The notes: generated by a model from the letters alone, not told the origin. DNA of 64,000 bases from Polychytrium aggregatum (GCF_025602895.1 NW_026516238.1:186001-250000); one strand, 5' to 3'; shown: positions 11,593 through 23,681, counted from the stretch's first letter. Translations and numbers: made by a program.

Positions 11593-11755
11593 TGCATTGG
11601 TGGGTTGCAACAGCAGAGGCAGGAATGACAGCAGAGGCAGCCGATGCAGTATCAGGTTGCTGAGATCTGGCACAGAGGCGGGCATATGATTGGCCAGGGG
11701 TTATGCCGGGGCGGATATCACGTGACAGCGGCTATATTACGCGATTCCAAATGAA

Positions 11756-12345
11756 ATGGGACGCCCCGTTTTGAGCCATGACTGTGTTTTTCTAGAACCT
11801 GAATACACCCACCCACTCATCGCATTCATGGCCAAGCAAGTATGTCCAAGGGAGACCGAGGTGGTGATTGCCTTTGGAAATGCTTCCTGGAAACAGGGGA
11901 AGGGATACGCATCCAGCCCACGGAGACTCAGGTTTGCCAAGTACTTTGAGCAGTTCATACACCACCAGAGACGCCCACCAGACCGATCCGTCTCCAAGAT
12001 CCATGTGTGCTCGGTGAACGAGTTCAACACATCCCAGGTGTGCCCACATTGTCGGGAAGCCAAGCGACTCGAGAAGGTCGACCATCTTGATATCGAGAAA
12101 CCATGGAGTTGTCCAGAGAGTCGAGTGAATGCACCACACTCCCACATCGAGACATCAATGCAGCCAGGAACATGATCTCGGTATGCCAGTCGATCATCGC
12201 CACAGGAGATCGACCGAGTGTATTCAAGACTGTGCTCCCGAAACCAACCAAAACCACTCGATTGCCAACGAAGACAGGAGTGCAATGCCATGGCCTACCC
12301 GCTGGGTCTACAGTCAGTCAGCGGGCTTCAGAAGCCAGAAAGTGA
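11756..12345 (+). pseudogene. Decayed C-terminal part of a Fanzor/TnpB-like (OrfB) nuclease
   Basis: Fanzors are eukaryotic relatives of TnpB, RNA-guided nucleases carried by mobile elements. The first frame (11756-12175) includes TEVVIAFGNASW, then NEFNTSQVCPHC, half of the zinc ribbon between the RuvC-II and RuvC-III parts. After WSCPE the frame is lost. In the next frame, from about 12120, the expected continuation appears as ECTTLPHRDINAARNM, the second zinc pair region plus the RuvC-III motif with its Asp and the NAA box. So one small indel splits the motif block. The RuvC-I/II part and the N-terminus are missing: only about 160 bp separate this block from the BUD13 start. It is a 5'-truncated, frameshifted relic. 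A host zinc-ribbon protein is less likely because of the HRDxNAA motif. Confidence 0.65.
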
Positions 12346-12480
12346 CTGTCCCGTTACTTTCTGGACCGACTGTATGCACACACCAGCACATCAGCACATC
12401 AGCCCATCGGCACATCCGTATATGCAGAAGCTGTCGCAATGGCGCGACGCAGCAGCTCTGGTCCTGCAGCCGTCGTTGCG

Positions 12481-14383
12481 CTACAGCTTGCTGGCGGGGA
12501 GCTTGGCGGGGTCGACGCTGGTGTAGGCAAGTGGCTCGTAGATCTGTTCCGACAGGTTGTCGCGGATGGACACGCCCGCATGCGTCGTCAGGTCCTTTGT
12601 GATGACCATGGAGCGGGTGAGCTCCTTGAGGCTGCGGGCGCCCAGCATGCGCATGACCATCTCCATCTCGTCCTTGAGCAGATCGAGAGCACGCTCGACT
12701 CCTTCTTGGCCGTAGCCAGACATGGCGTACAGGAAGGGCCGGCCAATGCCGACGCCGGTGGCACCCAGGGCCAGGGCCTTGACAATGTCGGATCCGCGCT
12801 TGAAGCCGCCGTCGACGTAGACCTCCATCTTGCCGACAATGCCCTCGTGCTCAAGGGCCGACATGACCTCGACCAGGATCTCGATGGCGCTGCGGGATGT
12901 GTCCAGCTGGCGGCCGCCGTGGTTGCTGAGGACGATAGCGTCGATGCCGTGCTGATGTGCAAGAAGGGCGTCCTCGGCGGTCTGGATGCCCTTGAGGGCG
13001 ATGGGCATCTTGGTGATGGACCGGAACCAGCGAATGTCGTCCCAGTCGAGGGTCGGATCGATGAATCCCGAGATGGCGCGGGCCGCCCCCTGGGTCCGTT
13101 CCGAGACCGAGCCCTGGACCTTGGGGGCATCGATCTCAAACTTGGTTCGCATGTCCTTTTCACGATGACCCAAGGCCGGAGCGTCGACGGTAATGAAGAG
13201 GCCCTTGCATCCACGCGCCTCGGCGTGCTGGACAATCTTCCTGGTCAGCTCGCGGTTGGGGTTGACGTAGAGCTGGAACCACTGCGACTGGCCAGGGACG
13301 GCAGCGTCCATCATCTCATCGAGGGAGCACGAGGCCAGCGTCGGCATCATCTGGACGATGCCGCGGGTGCCGGCAGCACGGGTGAGGGCCACTTCGCCTT
13401 GGGGATGGCCCAGCTTGCCGAGGGCCGTGGCGGTGATGTAGATGGGCAGCTTGGTCGGGCTGCCGAGGAAGACGGTTTCGAGACGGACATCCCGGACGTT
13501 TCGAAGCACGCGCGGACGGAACCAGATGCGGTGGAAGGCAGAGTGGTTCTCGCGCAGGGTAAGCTCGTCGTCGGCGCCGGAGGAGTAGTAGGCCCATGCG
13601 TTTGGAGTGAGAACTCGCCGGGCCACAGCCTGGGAGGGTTGGCGGTGTTAGTTCAAGCCGCTGGACCAGAGGACGGGCGATGCTCAAGGACGATGATGCA
13701 GCGACCAGATGCTTCGGCGTGCAGAGTCAACGTCTGCATCTGCGTTGGCACATCATTGGCGCATCATTGGCATTGGTGCATTTGAGCAGCGACAACGAGC
13801 CGATCGACCTCGACTGGCAGCGAAAGCGCACCTCAAAGTCAAACAGATTCAAGACGGACGAGAGCGGCGGCACAGCGAGTTTCTGGGTGGCCATCACGTC
13901 ACTCTGCTCGGCATCGCCCGGATGTGCTCCTGGCTCCAGCAGCCCAACGAGTGCCTCGGCGCCGAGATGGGCCTTGAGGATATCCTTGGAATGGATAGCC
14001 TCGAAGGACCGGGTTCCATCCTTTCCGGCCTCGCGAAGGATAATCTGCCGTGACCGGGGAAGGGGACAGAGAGCGAGTCAGACCAGCACCGTGGAATCAA
14101 TGAGCATCCCAGATGGCTGCGAGCGGAAGACGTACGTTGGCACCGCCGGGATGCTCGCTGAGGAAGCCGGTGAGGTTGTAGACATGGCCGTGGATGGCGA
14201 CCTGGGTCAACAAGACCGGTGGGTGAGTATGCGAGCCTGGGGCTGGGATGCTTGTGCAGCCGAAACGACGATGCCAAAGCCGGATGCTCCTGGGAGGGGG
14301 GCACAACGAAACGGGGAGCGGCTTACCCAGCAGTCGCTCGCCGAGTTGTGTCTGGACAACTCCTCGCGGGTGATGGGCTTCAT
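12481..14383 (-). CDS. CYB2: L-lactate dehydrogenase (cytochrome b2), FMN- and heme-dependent
   Basis: Flavocytochrome b2 oxidises L-lactate to pyruvate and passes electrons to cytochrome c. Four exons splice in phase: 14383-14327, 14201-14136, 14044-13832, 13629-12481; 494 residues. Exons 1-3 form the cytochrome b5 domain: DCW, HGHVYNLTGFLSEHPGGAN with the first heme-ligand His in HPGG, then AIHSKDILKAHLG with the second region. Exon 4 is the TIM-barrel flavodomain: AWAYYSSGADDE, LPIYITATALGKLGHPQGE, the substrate-site YVNPNRE, LKGIQTAEDALLA, and the catalytic His with neighbouring Arg in SNHGGRQLD; then VYVDGGFKRGSD and GIGRPFLYAM. No presequence precedes the heme domain, unlike yeast Cyb2, which is imported into the intermembrane space. 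Glycolate oxidase is excluded by the b5 domain; mandelate-type relatives cannot be. Confidence 0.94.
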
Positions 14384-15875
14384 CGGGGGACTGGGGACTG
14401 GGCAGCCGACTGGGCAGATGGACGGACAAGCAAAATGCAAACCGAGCCCCCTCTGGCAACCGGTTGTGGTCGGCCGTGGCCGAGCTGTGAGGGGCAGCTG
14501 ATCGGCAGGATCCCCATCAACGACAGGCTACACTTTGGGACGCTGGCGATGACGACAACGGCGATGGTGAGGACAGCGCCCGACAATCTGGCTGGACGCA
14601 GCCTCGCCCAATCTCCAGTCCATCCGCCGAGGGATCCGCGCATCCAGCAATGCGATAAGGAAGGGGCGTCCGAATGGTGGTGGTTTTGCTGGGCTCGTGG
14701 AGGCCAAGCGCTGGCGTTCTGCTCGTCGGACTGAGTCTCGATGGCGAGTGGTGATGGGCGAGGACATGCCGGCGACCGTCGGCGATGGGACAGACACTCG
14801 GCGGACAATGCCAGCGAGACCAGCCAGTCGATAGCAGCAGCGATACCGCCAGGCAATCTCCGGCCCAACCAAGCAGAGCAGCCCGAGGGGACCGCGAGCT
14901 CTTCACTGGCCTCATGCGCAGAGCAAGGCGATGGGCGGCTGTGGTGGAGCTGAATGGGAAGCAGGCGGGGTGCGAATGAAATGCAAGCGGGAGAGGACGG
15001 CGAATGGGATGCAGGCGGGAAGCAAGGACGGCAATCGGATGGCAATCGGATGGCAATCGGGATACCAGCAGGGTGCTCCAAAGACAACGACACCGGCGGT
15101 TCATGCCCACCTGCTCGTCCTGGGCCGAGCTCCATGGCGTGTCCTGCCTCTGGACTCGCACAGAGCAAATTTGCAGGCTCAGCCCCGCCCACCAAGGCTG
15201 CACCACGGCTGCACCACGGCGTCCCACAGCAACGGAACATTGGCAGGCCCAAACGAGCACAGCCGCGGGGGAAGAAAGACAGCCCAGGCAGGCGGGATGC
15301 AGACGCCGTCGCCCAACAACCAGGGCTGCACGTTCCGGCAGGATGACGTGCCGTGGATGCGACCGAGAGAGGACGGGATACCCCGGACACCGGCAGCGAT
15401 GGTCAGGGCGGTTCTCGGGAGCGATATACGCTGCTACTCGCTGCTACTCGCTGCGGGCCAGAGAGCCAGGCAGTTGCCGAGCCGCGACGACGCGCAGGAG
15501 CGTCCCCAAGAGAGGTGAGAGAGTCGGAGATGCAATCAGGCTCTGGGTTGTGCGCACGGGGCCAATGTTGGCAAGACCAGGTGCGGATTGCGTCGCCCTG
15601 GGCAGCGCGCTGGGCAAAGAGACGGGCCTGGATGCTTTGGTGTGGCTCTGCAACCGGCGATGCGATGGGAATGCAGGCGAGGACGGCGGGTGTGGGCCCA
15701 ACGTGCGGGCGAGAAGGCCGCGCCGATAGAGTTGGCGTGGCGCTGCCCAGGCACTGCCGCGCAAGTGCAGCGGTGCGACAGACGGGAATGCGGTGGGGTG
15801 GTTGCGTTTGCCGTTTGGGTTGAGATGGGATGCAATGCGATCTTGTCGTGCCAAGTTGCATGGCGGGATAATGAA

Positions 15876-15979
15876 TGTGTGATATTGAATGTGTGATATT
15901 GAAATGGTGTGATATTGAATGTGTGATATTGAAATGGTGTGATATTGAATGTGTGATATTGAAATGGTGTGATATTGAA
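15876..15979. repeat. 30 bp minisatellite, about 3.5 copies
   Basis: A unit made of GATATTGAATGTGT and GATATTGAAATGGTGT repeats without interruption. It is notably AT-rich in a GC-rich setting. Confidence 0.93.
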
Positions 15980-16205
15980 GTGTCACGGCGGAGTTTGGCA
16001 TCGCAGTCAACCTACAAACACCTGGCTGCAGAAACAGCGACAGAAGGACACCGACACCGCACCCGCTCGGCCCCCCCCATGCAGCCGTGCGTGTCGGTCC
16101 AGCGGGCCCCGAACGCGCCTGCCCTGGCAGCATGGCTCGGGCTCCGCGTATCGGTTTGTTTGCCGTCGTGGCCTGGCAGGACGGTTCGGGTGCGGCTGCC
16201 TGGAC

Positions 16206-16278
16206 CAGGGCTGATGCCAGGGCCGATGCCAGGGCCGATGCCAGGGCCGATGACAGGGCCGATGCCAGGGCCGATGCC
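16206..16278. repeat. 12 bp tandem repeat (GCCGATGCCAGG), about six copies
   Basis: Consecutive GGGCCGATGCCA units with one A/C change near 16253. No supported exon covers it. Confidence 0.93.
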
Positions 16279-17731
16279 TGCTCGGGATAGCGCATATTCA
16301 GCGAAGCTCTGGCTGGCCGGCGGGATCGACCGGATTCACCTGCGTCCGACTGCGTGGCGACCGAGAGCACCCGGAGGGAAGATGGGCCTGAGGCACGCAG
16401 GGCGGTGTGGAATGCCAGGACGATGCACACTGGCGTTGCGGAGGGCGCGTGACGCCGTGGGGGGGGGCGAACAGCCGAGGAACAGTGTCCAGGATGGCGG
16501 CATGGATGGATGTGACACTGTCGACACTTAGTGGTGTTGATACTTGGTGGTGTTGATACATGAGTGTTGTCGATATTGGGTCTTGGCATTGATACCCTGA
16601 GCCTCGACACAGGTGCCAGTCGCCGATGCCAACCGTCGCCGTCGACAGTAGTCAGGCTCGGCAGTAGTCAGGCTCGACTACACATCACATCATCAACACA
16701 TCATCAACACATCAACACATCAACCGCATTATATCACCCCCGCTTCTCTCCAACAAGGCCGCCCGCGCTTGCCCATGTTGCCGTCCATGTCGCCCAGCCG
16801 CGTCTGACGCTATTGTCCGCGCGCGTGGCGGCACTGTCGCATGTGCCCGCTCCTCTGTGCGCCCGCGCGTCTCGCTGACATCCTTTCGCCGTCACCCGTT
16901 CTCACCCACCTGCGCTATATATCCTCCTGCGCCGGCGGCTCTTTCCCTCGTTCTTTTCTCCATCTGTCTCCTCGCAAATCGCCCAGGAACCCACGGCGGG
17001 ACCTCCCCCCCTCCTCCTCCTTGATAGCTCCTGCTCTGGCTCCAGAGTACGCCTCCGTCTGGATATCCACAAGGTGACGCTTCCTTGCCGCCACCGGCTC
17101 GCCGTTGCCTCTCGATGCCTCCCTGAATGTCCGCCACCAGCAGCTTCCACAGAGATTGGCTTGGCATATCCAGCAGCCCCACCACCACCTGTCCTTTTCC
17201 CATCTTCTCTCTCTGCCTCTGGCTTGGCTTCAACCGACTTGCCTCGTCTGCTGCTACTGAACCCTGTCTGTCGGACAGAAACAGACGTGCATGCTAACCC
17301 CCGCCACCGCTCATTCTCCTTGGCCCTTGCTCGCGGCCCTTGCTGGTACATATCTCCCTCCCTCACATGCCTCTCCGGTCCCCCTCTCACCTCCTTCATC
17401 TGCGACAAACTTCCTTGTCGCAATGGTGGCCGCCCGTGACGATCCGATCCTGGGACCGAACTGGTTTGACGTTGCCACTATGATGGCTCGGACATGTCTA
17501 CGCTACTTGGGCATATGCACGCCTGTGCTGCTTGGACATGTGCATACTTATGCATGCCTGTGATGGCGTTTGGACACGCCTTCTCGGATCCATTTATTCC
17601 ACTTGGACACTTCTGCTCTCGGCTTGATCACATCCCCGTCTCCTGTCCCGTCCACTGCCCTGGTTCCCGCGCCATCCCCAACATCGTCGTCACAACCATT
17701 CTCGCCATCCAGAATCCCTCCCGCTCTGCAA

Positions 17732-19962
17732 ATGACAAGCCACTTCCTCGCCGGCCCAGTACCGCACCTCGACAAGAACGAGCGCCTGCAGCCCTCATAT
17801 CCTCCCGACTACGCACTCGATCTGATCGGCCATTCCTTTGTCCACAGCGATGCCTTCCCGGCCGATCTGTCCCCCGTCGCCATCAACGGCTCCTGCTACG
17901 TGTCCCCCATGCCGACCCCCATCATCCACGAGCAGCTCCTGCCGCCCTTCCTCGGCTCCTCCCTCGGCTCCTCCCTCGGCTCCTCCCTGGCGATGGCCCA
18001 TCCCCTCGTTGCCACCCCGGTCTCGCAGTCCTTCACCATCGTCCCGAAGCTCTTCCTGGACCCGTCCGATCCAGGCCACCCTGACTTTGGCCTCCCCAAC
18101 TACCTCGTGCCCTCCCACACCCCCCTGGCTCCGGCCTATCTCTCGGCTGCCGACTGGACGATTCTCTCGACCGTCCCTAGCGCTGCGTCTTCCTGCGTCT
18201 CCTCCTGCGTCTCTTCTCCCTCCATTGAAGACCGCCCTTCTGTCGACGTCCTTAGCGACCGCGAAGGCAAGATCGACTCGACCTGGCTGGACTGCTTCAA
18301 CATCCAGGCTGCCGAAGATCTCTCCGGCCCGTTCGGCTACTCCTCGGACTTTCCCTCTGTTTCAGGCATGGTCAACATCTTCACCGAGGTCCCCTTTGCC
18401 GAGCTGCCGCCTTACAGACCCGACGACCTTCGATTCGATGATACCCCCCACACCAACACCATGGGCTTGATCGACCGCTCGGCTCCTGCTGCTGTTGCTG
18501 CTGTCTCCATGCCCTCGCACCTCCCCGACCTCTCGTCCGCAATGTCCGATATTTTCTCGACCGACCTGCCCGCTGAGGCTTGTGTTTCCCACAGGGACTC
18601 CACCCCGAGCAGCAACTGGCTCGGCCAAACGCAACTGACATCGTTCTCGCCTTATGAGGACGACGACAGCGACGACGCTGACCATGTTCTTGCCTACCAG
18701 CCGTCTGTCCAACGCCAAAACATCACCGGCAACTCGCTGATCGACACCCACCAGCTCTCGGCCGACACACCTTCCATGGCCCATCGCTCGCCCCCGCTCG
18801 AGGACCCGCAGTTTATCTCGACCGAGCAGCTGCTCGGCTGTCCGCTCATTTCGCTGCCTGAGCCCCGCATTTCCCTGGCCCGCTCCTGCGACCAGGGCGT
18901 CAAGCGCAAGCGCTCGCGCATCGTCAAGCGGATCGACGCCCCCATCACCCCGGCTTCGTCTCCGCCGCCGCCCCAGCGCCGGAAGAGCAGCTACTCGCTC
19001 CGGAATCGCATCCGCGCCGCCAGCCCCATCAACACCTCCAAACCCCTGTTTATGCTGGCGAGCCTGATGGGCTCCCCGCAGCTGTCGGCCGAGGCACAGA
19101 TGGATCTCCGTGCCGAGTGGGTTGATGTCCAACCTGTCCGCATCACCCGGTCCAAAGCCTCGCAACTGCTCGGCAAGAGCTCTCCGAGCGAGCGGCGAAT
19201 GTCCTTTGACAGCTCGTACGAGTTCTCTTTCGAGGACCAGAGCCCGTCTCGCGAGGGCAGTCCCTTCTTCGACACCCACAGCCTGCCGCGCTCTCCTTCG
19301 CCCGCCAGCAGCACCTCGACCCTGACCACCGACCTGGACTACTGCCCCAGCGAGGACGAGGCCCAGTCCAAAGCTGCCCACGACGACAACGACGAAGGCA
19401 ACGGCGATGACCGCGGCGATGACGACAGCCACAGCGTTGCTGGCAAGCCCGAGTCGCGAAAGGCCGCCTCGGCTTCGGACCATGATGGTCGCCGCAAACG
19501 GCCCCGGTCGTCCTTTGGAGACGACGGCCACCGACCGACCATCGTTGGCCCATCGACTGCTGCTACCTTGAGCAAGACCCTTGGCCGAAACGGCAGTCGC
19601 CGCAAGGAGGCCAAGTCGGCCTTCCGGTGCTCGGAATGTAGCCGCGGGTTTGTGCGCAAGCACGACCTGAAGCGACACCAGATGATCCACGACAAGAACC
19701 AGATTCTGCATGCCTGCACCATTTGCGGAACAACATGTAAGTGGTGGTCCATGCGTGCCGCGCCACCCCATGCGGTGATCCGTCGAGGAGGCATTTCCTC
19801 CCGGCTGCAATATTGTCGCCCCGCTGCCTCTGCGGTTCTCATTTTTCACACTTTCTCTTTCACGCGCTCTCCCCGCTCCCCCCGCGAATCGACTCAGTCA
19901 CTCGCACAGACGCTCTCCAGCGCCATGTCAAGGGCAAGCGCTGCAAGGGCAAAGCCGAATGA
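17732..19962 (+). CDS. C2H2 zinc-finger transcription factor (two fingers, C-terminal)
   Basis: Probable sequence-specific DNA-binding regulator in the nucleus. Exon 1 is 17732-19736 (donor GTAAGT) and exon 2 is 19898-19962 (acceptor CAG): 689 residues from the ATG at 17732; an in-frame ATG at 17570 would add 54. Residues 1-600 are Ser/Pro/Asp-rich and lack a fold I recognise, typical of activation regions; KRKRSRIVKR is a likely nuclear signal, and a Glu/Asp/Asn-rich stretch (DDNDEGNGDDRGDDD) precedes the fingers. Finger 1 is FRCSECSRGFVRKHDLKRHQ with MIH; finger 2 is HACTICGTTFTRTDALQRH ending KGKRC, so its last ligand is Cys (C2HC). The intron cuts finger 2 between the Cys pair and the Phe. 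The layout recalls fungal CRZ1/MSN2-like factors, but no orthology is claimed. Confidence 0.85.
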
Positions 19963-21642
19963 ATGTGGTATTTTCGAACTGTCGTTGCTGCGGTGTCTCG
20001 GGCCTTGCTTCTCATGCAGCTCCCCGGCACCCGATTCCAACCGCTCTTTCCCCCGAGGGATGGATGGACATGTTGTATGTATACTGTATTATGTCTTCCT
20101 CCGGCCACGATCCATTCGCCCTGAGCCCGAATGCGATCGGCCCCGATGAGCAAGCCGTCCAAGTCCTCCCTTGGATTTGCTCTCTCCCTCCCTCCCTCTC
20201 TCTCCCTCACGCGTCTCCTCCTTCAATGTTCTATATGTATATTATGCCTTGTACACACCTATTCCTTTGTGAACGCTCCTCTCCCACTCTCTCGCTTCTT
20301 GTCTTTGCTGTTGATCCCTTCGGCCCTGTCTTTTGTTATCTGCTTGTCGTTTCTTATTGTCCCCTTGTATCTTGTCTTTGCTTTCCTTTCGATCCGACTT
20401 GATGTTCCTGTGAATGATATTAGCTTCTCCTTCCCTTCCTCTCGTTTGAATGCATACCCCCTCTCCCTGCGCTCGTTATGTTATTTCCGCTTCCCCGCTC
20501 CTCTTTTGCTCACTATGCTCGATTGCGCTTGCTCCTTGGAAGCACTCTTTCCTTGCCTGCTTCCTTCCTCTCCCACTCCCTCACCCTCTCCCACTTGCCA
20601 CTCGCCACTCGCCACTCGACTCTGCCGCTCGCTACTTTGGGCAGCAGATTGTCTCCTCTTCTTGATGGTCTTTTTTTTTCTTCTTCTTTTTTCTTTTGCG
20701 CCATCGCGAAGTGAAGACTGCACATGCGACCGACCGGCGACGGCTGGTGATTTCGATCTTTTGTATCGTTGGGTCCTGCTTCTGTGCTTGCCATTCGTTT
20801 CCCTCGTGCCCCTCCTCCTCCCACCCTTCACTCTCTCGCTTTCGGCTGACCAGACCGGCGTCTCTTTCCCATGTGAGTCGCCCGTCCTGTCTCTGCCTAT
20901 CCAACCGGCCGATGGATCCGATTTACGCTGTCGGCTCCGGCAAGCTTTTTCCAGATCCCTCTCCTCCCTCTCCTGAACGCACAACACGTTGTGACCCCCT
21001 GGTTGGGCTTCCCCTGTCCCTTCCTCGCTCTGAGCCCTCCTCCTCCTCCGCCCTCCTTTGTGGAATGGGGAAGTGGGCCACACGCTCCCGAATATATAAA
21101 AAGCAATGCAGAAACCAAATCACATACTTGATGAGGGGGATCCTTTTGCCTGAGATCCCCATTACACACGGGGTGTGAGTCACTTCTATCGTCTCGCCTG
21201 AACAATGCACAATAATGCACAACACCCGTCCCTGATGGGCTCGTCCTACTCTGATGGTTTGTGATGCATTGAGAGTCCCTCCCCTCCCCTCCTCCTCGGC
21301 GATGTGCCAACTCGATGTGTCTCCCTTGCCCTGCTTTCCGCGGTGTGAACAACGTCGTACTCTTGAGCACATAGGATAAAGACGAGTGTATTTGTGGGTC
21401 CAGAGAGCAATTGACCCAGAGTGGACGGACAACAGTGGGGATGGGAGAAGTACTTTTGGTGGTCGAGAGCGGTCCATCTTGGGTGTATATAGACTTGCTG
21501 AGGAGGCGAAGGGGAGCCACAGTGGAGAAATCAAAGCCATCTTCAAAAATATAGCCAAACTTCACCCCCTCCCTTCCTCCCTCTCCCATAAAAGAAAACT
21601 ACACAGAACAATCGAGCGAGCCGTCCCAACCATGCACATCTC
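19963..21642. other. Pyrimidine-rich intergenic DNA between convergent genes
   Basis: About 1.7 kb between the stop codons of the zinc-finger gene and the mitochondrial carrier. Positions 20160-21060 are extremely C/T-rich on the plus strand, giving Leu/Ser/Pro-rich open frames of up to 281 codons that I regard as compositional. It includes both 3' UTRs. Confidence 0.55.
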
Positions 21643-23681
21643 TCAAATCGGCTCGACGCCCACCAGCCTTCGGAGCTGCTCCATCACCATGAAGGTCACG
21701 ATGGTGTGAGGGCCGATTCGCATCCAGTTCGGCAGCCAGCCCTTGAAGAGGCCGCGCACGCCTTCGTTTTGGACCGTCTTGACGAAGCAGTCCAAGGGCG
21801 ACTTGTACAAGATAGCACCCGGTGTGCCGGAGGGGCCCGAGGCTTTGCGCTGGTTCATGTAGCGGGATTTGACGAGGTCCTGTTGACAGTTGGAGGAAAG
21901 GGTTTCATATGAATCAGGGTGGCCGGGATGGGATGGGGGGGAGGGACAGAAAGGAAGGGCAGCGGCGTGCAAAGGATGGAAGCAGAGATGATGGATTGCG
22001 ATCGCAAGCAGTGGCAGCATTGGAGGCAGTAGTGGAAGTAACAGCGGGATCGATGCCGAGTTGGCAATGGAGGCAGCAATGTGTGAGTCGTAAGAGACTC
22101 AGCGGCGCACGTACAAAGGGCGATGTGAATGTCGCTGCAACCAATCCTGTGAGCAAAACGAATGCGGTCCTGGTCAGCAATTTCAACCGCACTTTGCCGT
22201 TCCAGATCCTCCCACCCACCCCTTCTGTCACCTCTGTTCCTGGTACCGTCCGCCTCCATCCTTCAATATTCTCGTTCCCACGGGTAGTACCATTAATGGA
22301 TAAATGGGCGGGTGGATGGATTTTGCCGACCCCTCGGGGCGGCGTGATCAGCGGTCACTCACCAGCAAACATCGAGCAGATGACGTGGGCAACGATGCCC
22401 TCCTGCACCAGTCCAGAGCCGATGAGGACTTTCTTGGAGTGGTCGTAGCTGTCCGTGGCAAGGTTGCTGTGCTGTGAGCCAGACGAACAGGAAGGGGCAG
22501 CGTGGATCCCGAATCGAGTCCCCTGCACCGCACCACTACCTGGGTAGTTGGGATGCCGTCAGCACCGCTGCGCGCTGGACATTCGGGCCCACGCCCTTGT
22601 ACAGCCCTCCGAGTCCTTCGTTACGGGCGATGGTTCGGAATGCATCGATGATGTTCTTGTAGGGAACCTGCTGATCGCCGCGGGCCTGCATCCGGACTTG
22701 ATGAGATGAGTACGTGGGGCATTAGTCCAATATGCCGAATGAGAGAGAGAGAGTTGTCCATCGCAGACAACAAAACAGCCCATATAATCCTTGGCCGGAT
22801 ATAGCTCGCCATCTACAGTGGGCACAGACAGAGAGACAGGCAATACAAGGCGTCGCGGGCCTGCAACGGACGAATCTCGGCTGCTATGATGTGCTCTCCG
22901 TTGCATCGCTCGAGAGAATGAGGCAGTCGAAATGGGGCGGATGTGGTGGCGGACTCACTCTTGATCAGGTCGACGGGGTTGGTGATTGCCGAGCCGATGG
23001 CGCCTGCAGGATGAATGCGTCGTCGAGAGTGATGAATCAGGGATTGACCAGAGGGGTGTTCATCCGAGGGATTGATGCGGGATCGATCAGAGGAGCCAAA
23101 GGTCAGTGGTATGGCCCATCGCTGGAGCTTGCAGCGATCCGATGCAGCGATCCGACGCTGCCGCCGACATACCCGAAGATGCGGCCGCGACGACCTTCTT
23201 CCACAGCAGCTCATGCGTCTCTCCTGGGGTCTTGAGGGCGTCCTTGATGGGCTGATACAGCCCCATGCGCAACGTCGAGTACGTGCCCTCGCGAAGGAGC
23301 GATGCCGAGATGCCCTTGTAGAGACCTCGGGGTCCCTCTTCGGTCACGATCGTCAGCATGCCCCGGAGAAAGCCATTGTACTTTGGGGCATCGTGGGCAG
23401 CGGCGAGCTGCCCTTGCAGCTGCAGCCGAGTCTTGATGACGTCGACGGGGTTGGTGACTTGACCGCCAGAAGGCGAGAGGGAAGAGCAAGATGAAAGCGT
23501 ATGGTGGCAGACGCAGCGATCGGGTTCAGCGACTCGGTTCAGGCTCTCCTGCCCTGGCCCGCTTGCAATCCGCTAACGCACCCAAGGCTGCGGTCATGCA
23601 CGAGATGCCGCCAAAGACAAACCCCTGTGTCGGGGTCATTTTTGTGGGGCGCTGGGTTTGGTTCTTGGTGCTCGAGGACAT
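21643..23681 (-). CDS. Mitochondrial substrate carrier (SLC25 family, dicarboxylate/UCP-like)
   Basis: Inner-membrane solute carrier. Seven exons splice in phase: 23681-23582, 23457-23173, 23003-22959, 22696-22540, 22448-22363, 22146-22115, 21879-21643; 313 residues, the family's normal size. Three repeats are visible, each with the carrier signature: NPVDVIKTRLQLQ, NPVDLIKIRMQA and SPFDLVKSRYMNQ. Each is followed by a matrix-helix block (GPRGLYKGISASLLREG, GLGGLYKGVGPNVQRAA, GVRGLFKGWLPNWMRIG). The ends of repeats 2 and 3 read TASQLPSYDHSKK and GPHTIVTFMVMEQLRR, as in the dicarboxylate/oxaloacetate/uncoupling-protein branch. One acceptor is AAG (23460-23458) and another AAG (22699-22697), where CAG is the rule here. 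The substrate cannot be fixed from motifs alone. Confidence 0.92.

Larger units (their letters stand above)
14384..17569. other. Repeat-rich non-coding stretch
   Basis: Over 3 kb with no supported gene. Open frames of 195-390 codons occur on both strands, but they overlap one another, are Arg/Pro/Ser-rich and match nothing I know. Direct repeats include GGCAATCGGAT at about 15030-15063, a 30 bp unit at 15876-15979, a 12 bp unit at 16206-16278 and ATCAACAC-type runs at about 16680-16725. From about 16750 it becomes strongly pyrimidine-rich and probably contains the promoter and leader of the zinc-finger gene. Confidence 0.6.

Noticed and set aside
12439-13785. A 448-codon forward open frame opposite the cytochrome b2 gene
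   Set aside because: It is the mirror of the well-supported flavodomain exon; Gly/Val/Asp/Leu-rich composition reflects codon bias of the true strand, and no family motif is present.
14380-16610. Reverse open frames of 336 and 388 codons
   Set aside because: They run across minisatellites and through the first exon of cytochrome b2 in another frame; composition is repeat-driven.
20131-20976. A 281-codon Leu/Ser-rich frame that looks like a multi-span membrane protein
   Set aside because: The apparent spans come from a long CT-rich tract; no charged loops or conserved motifs interrupt it.
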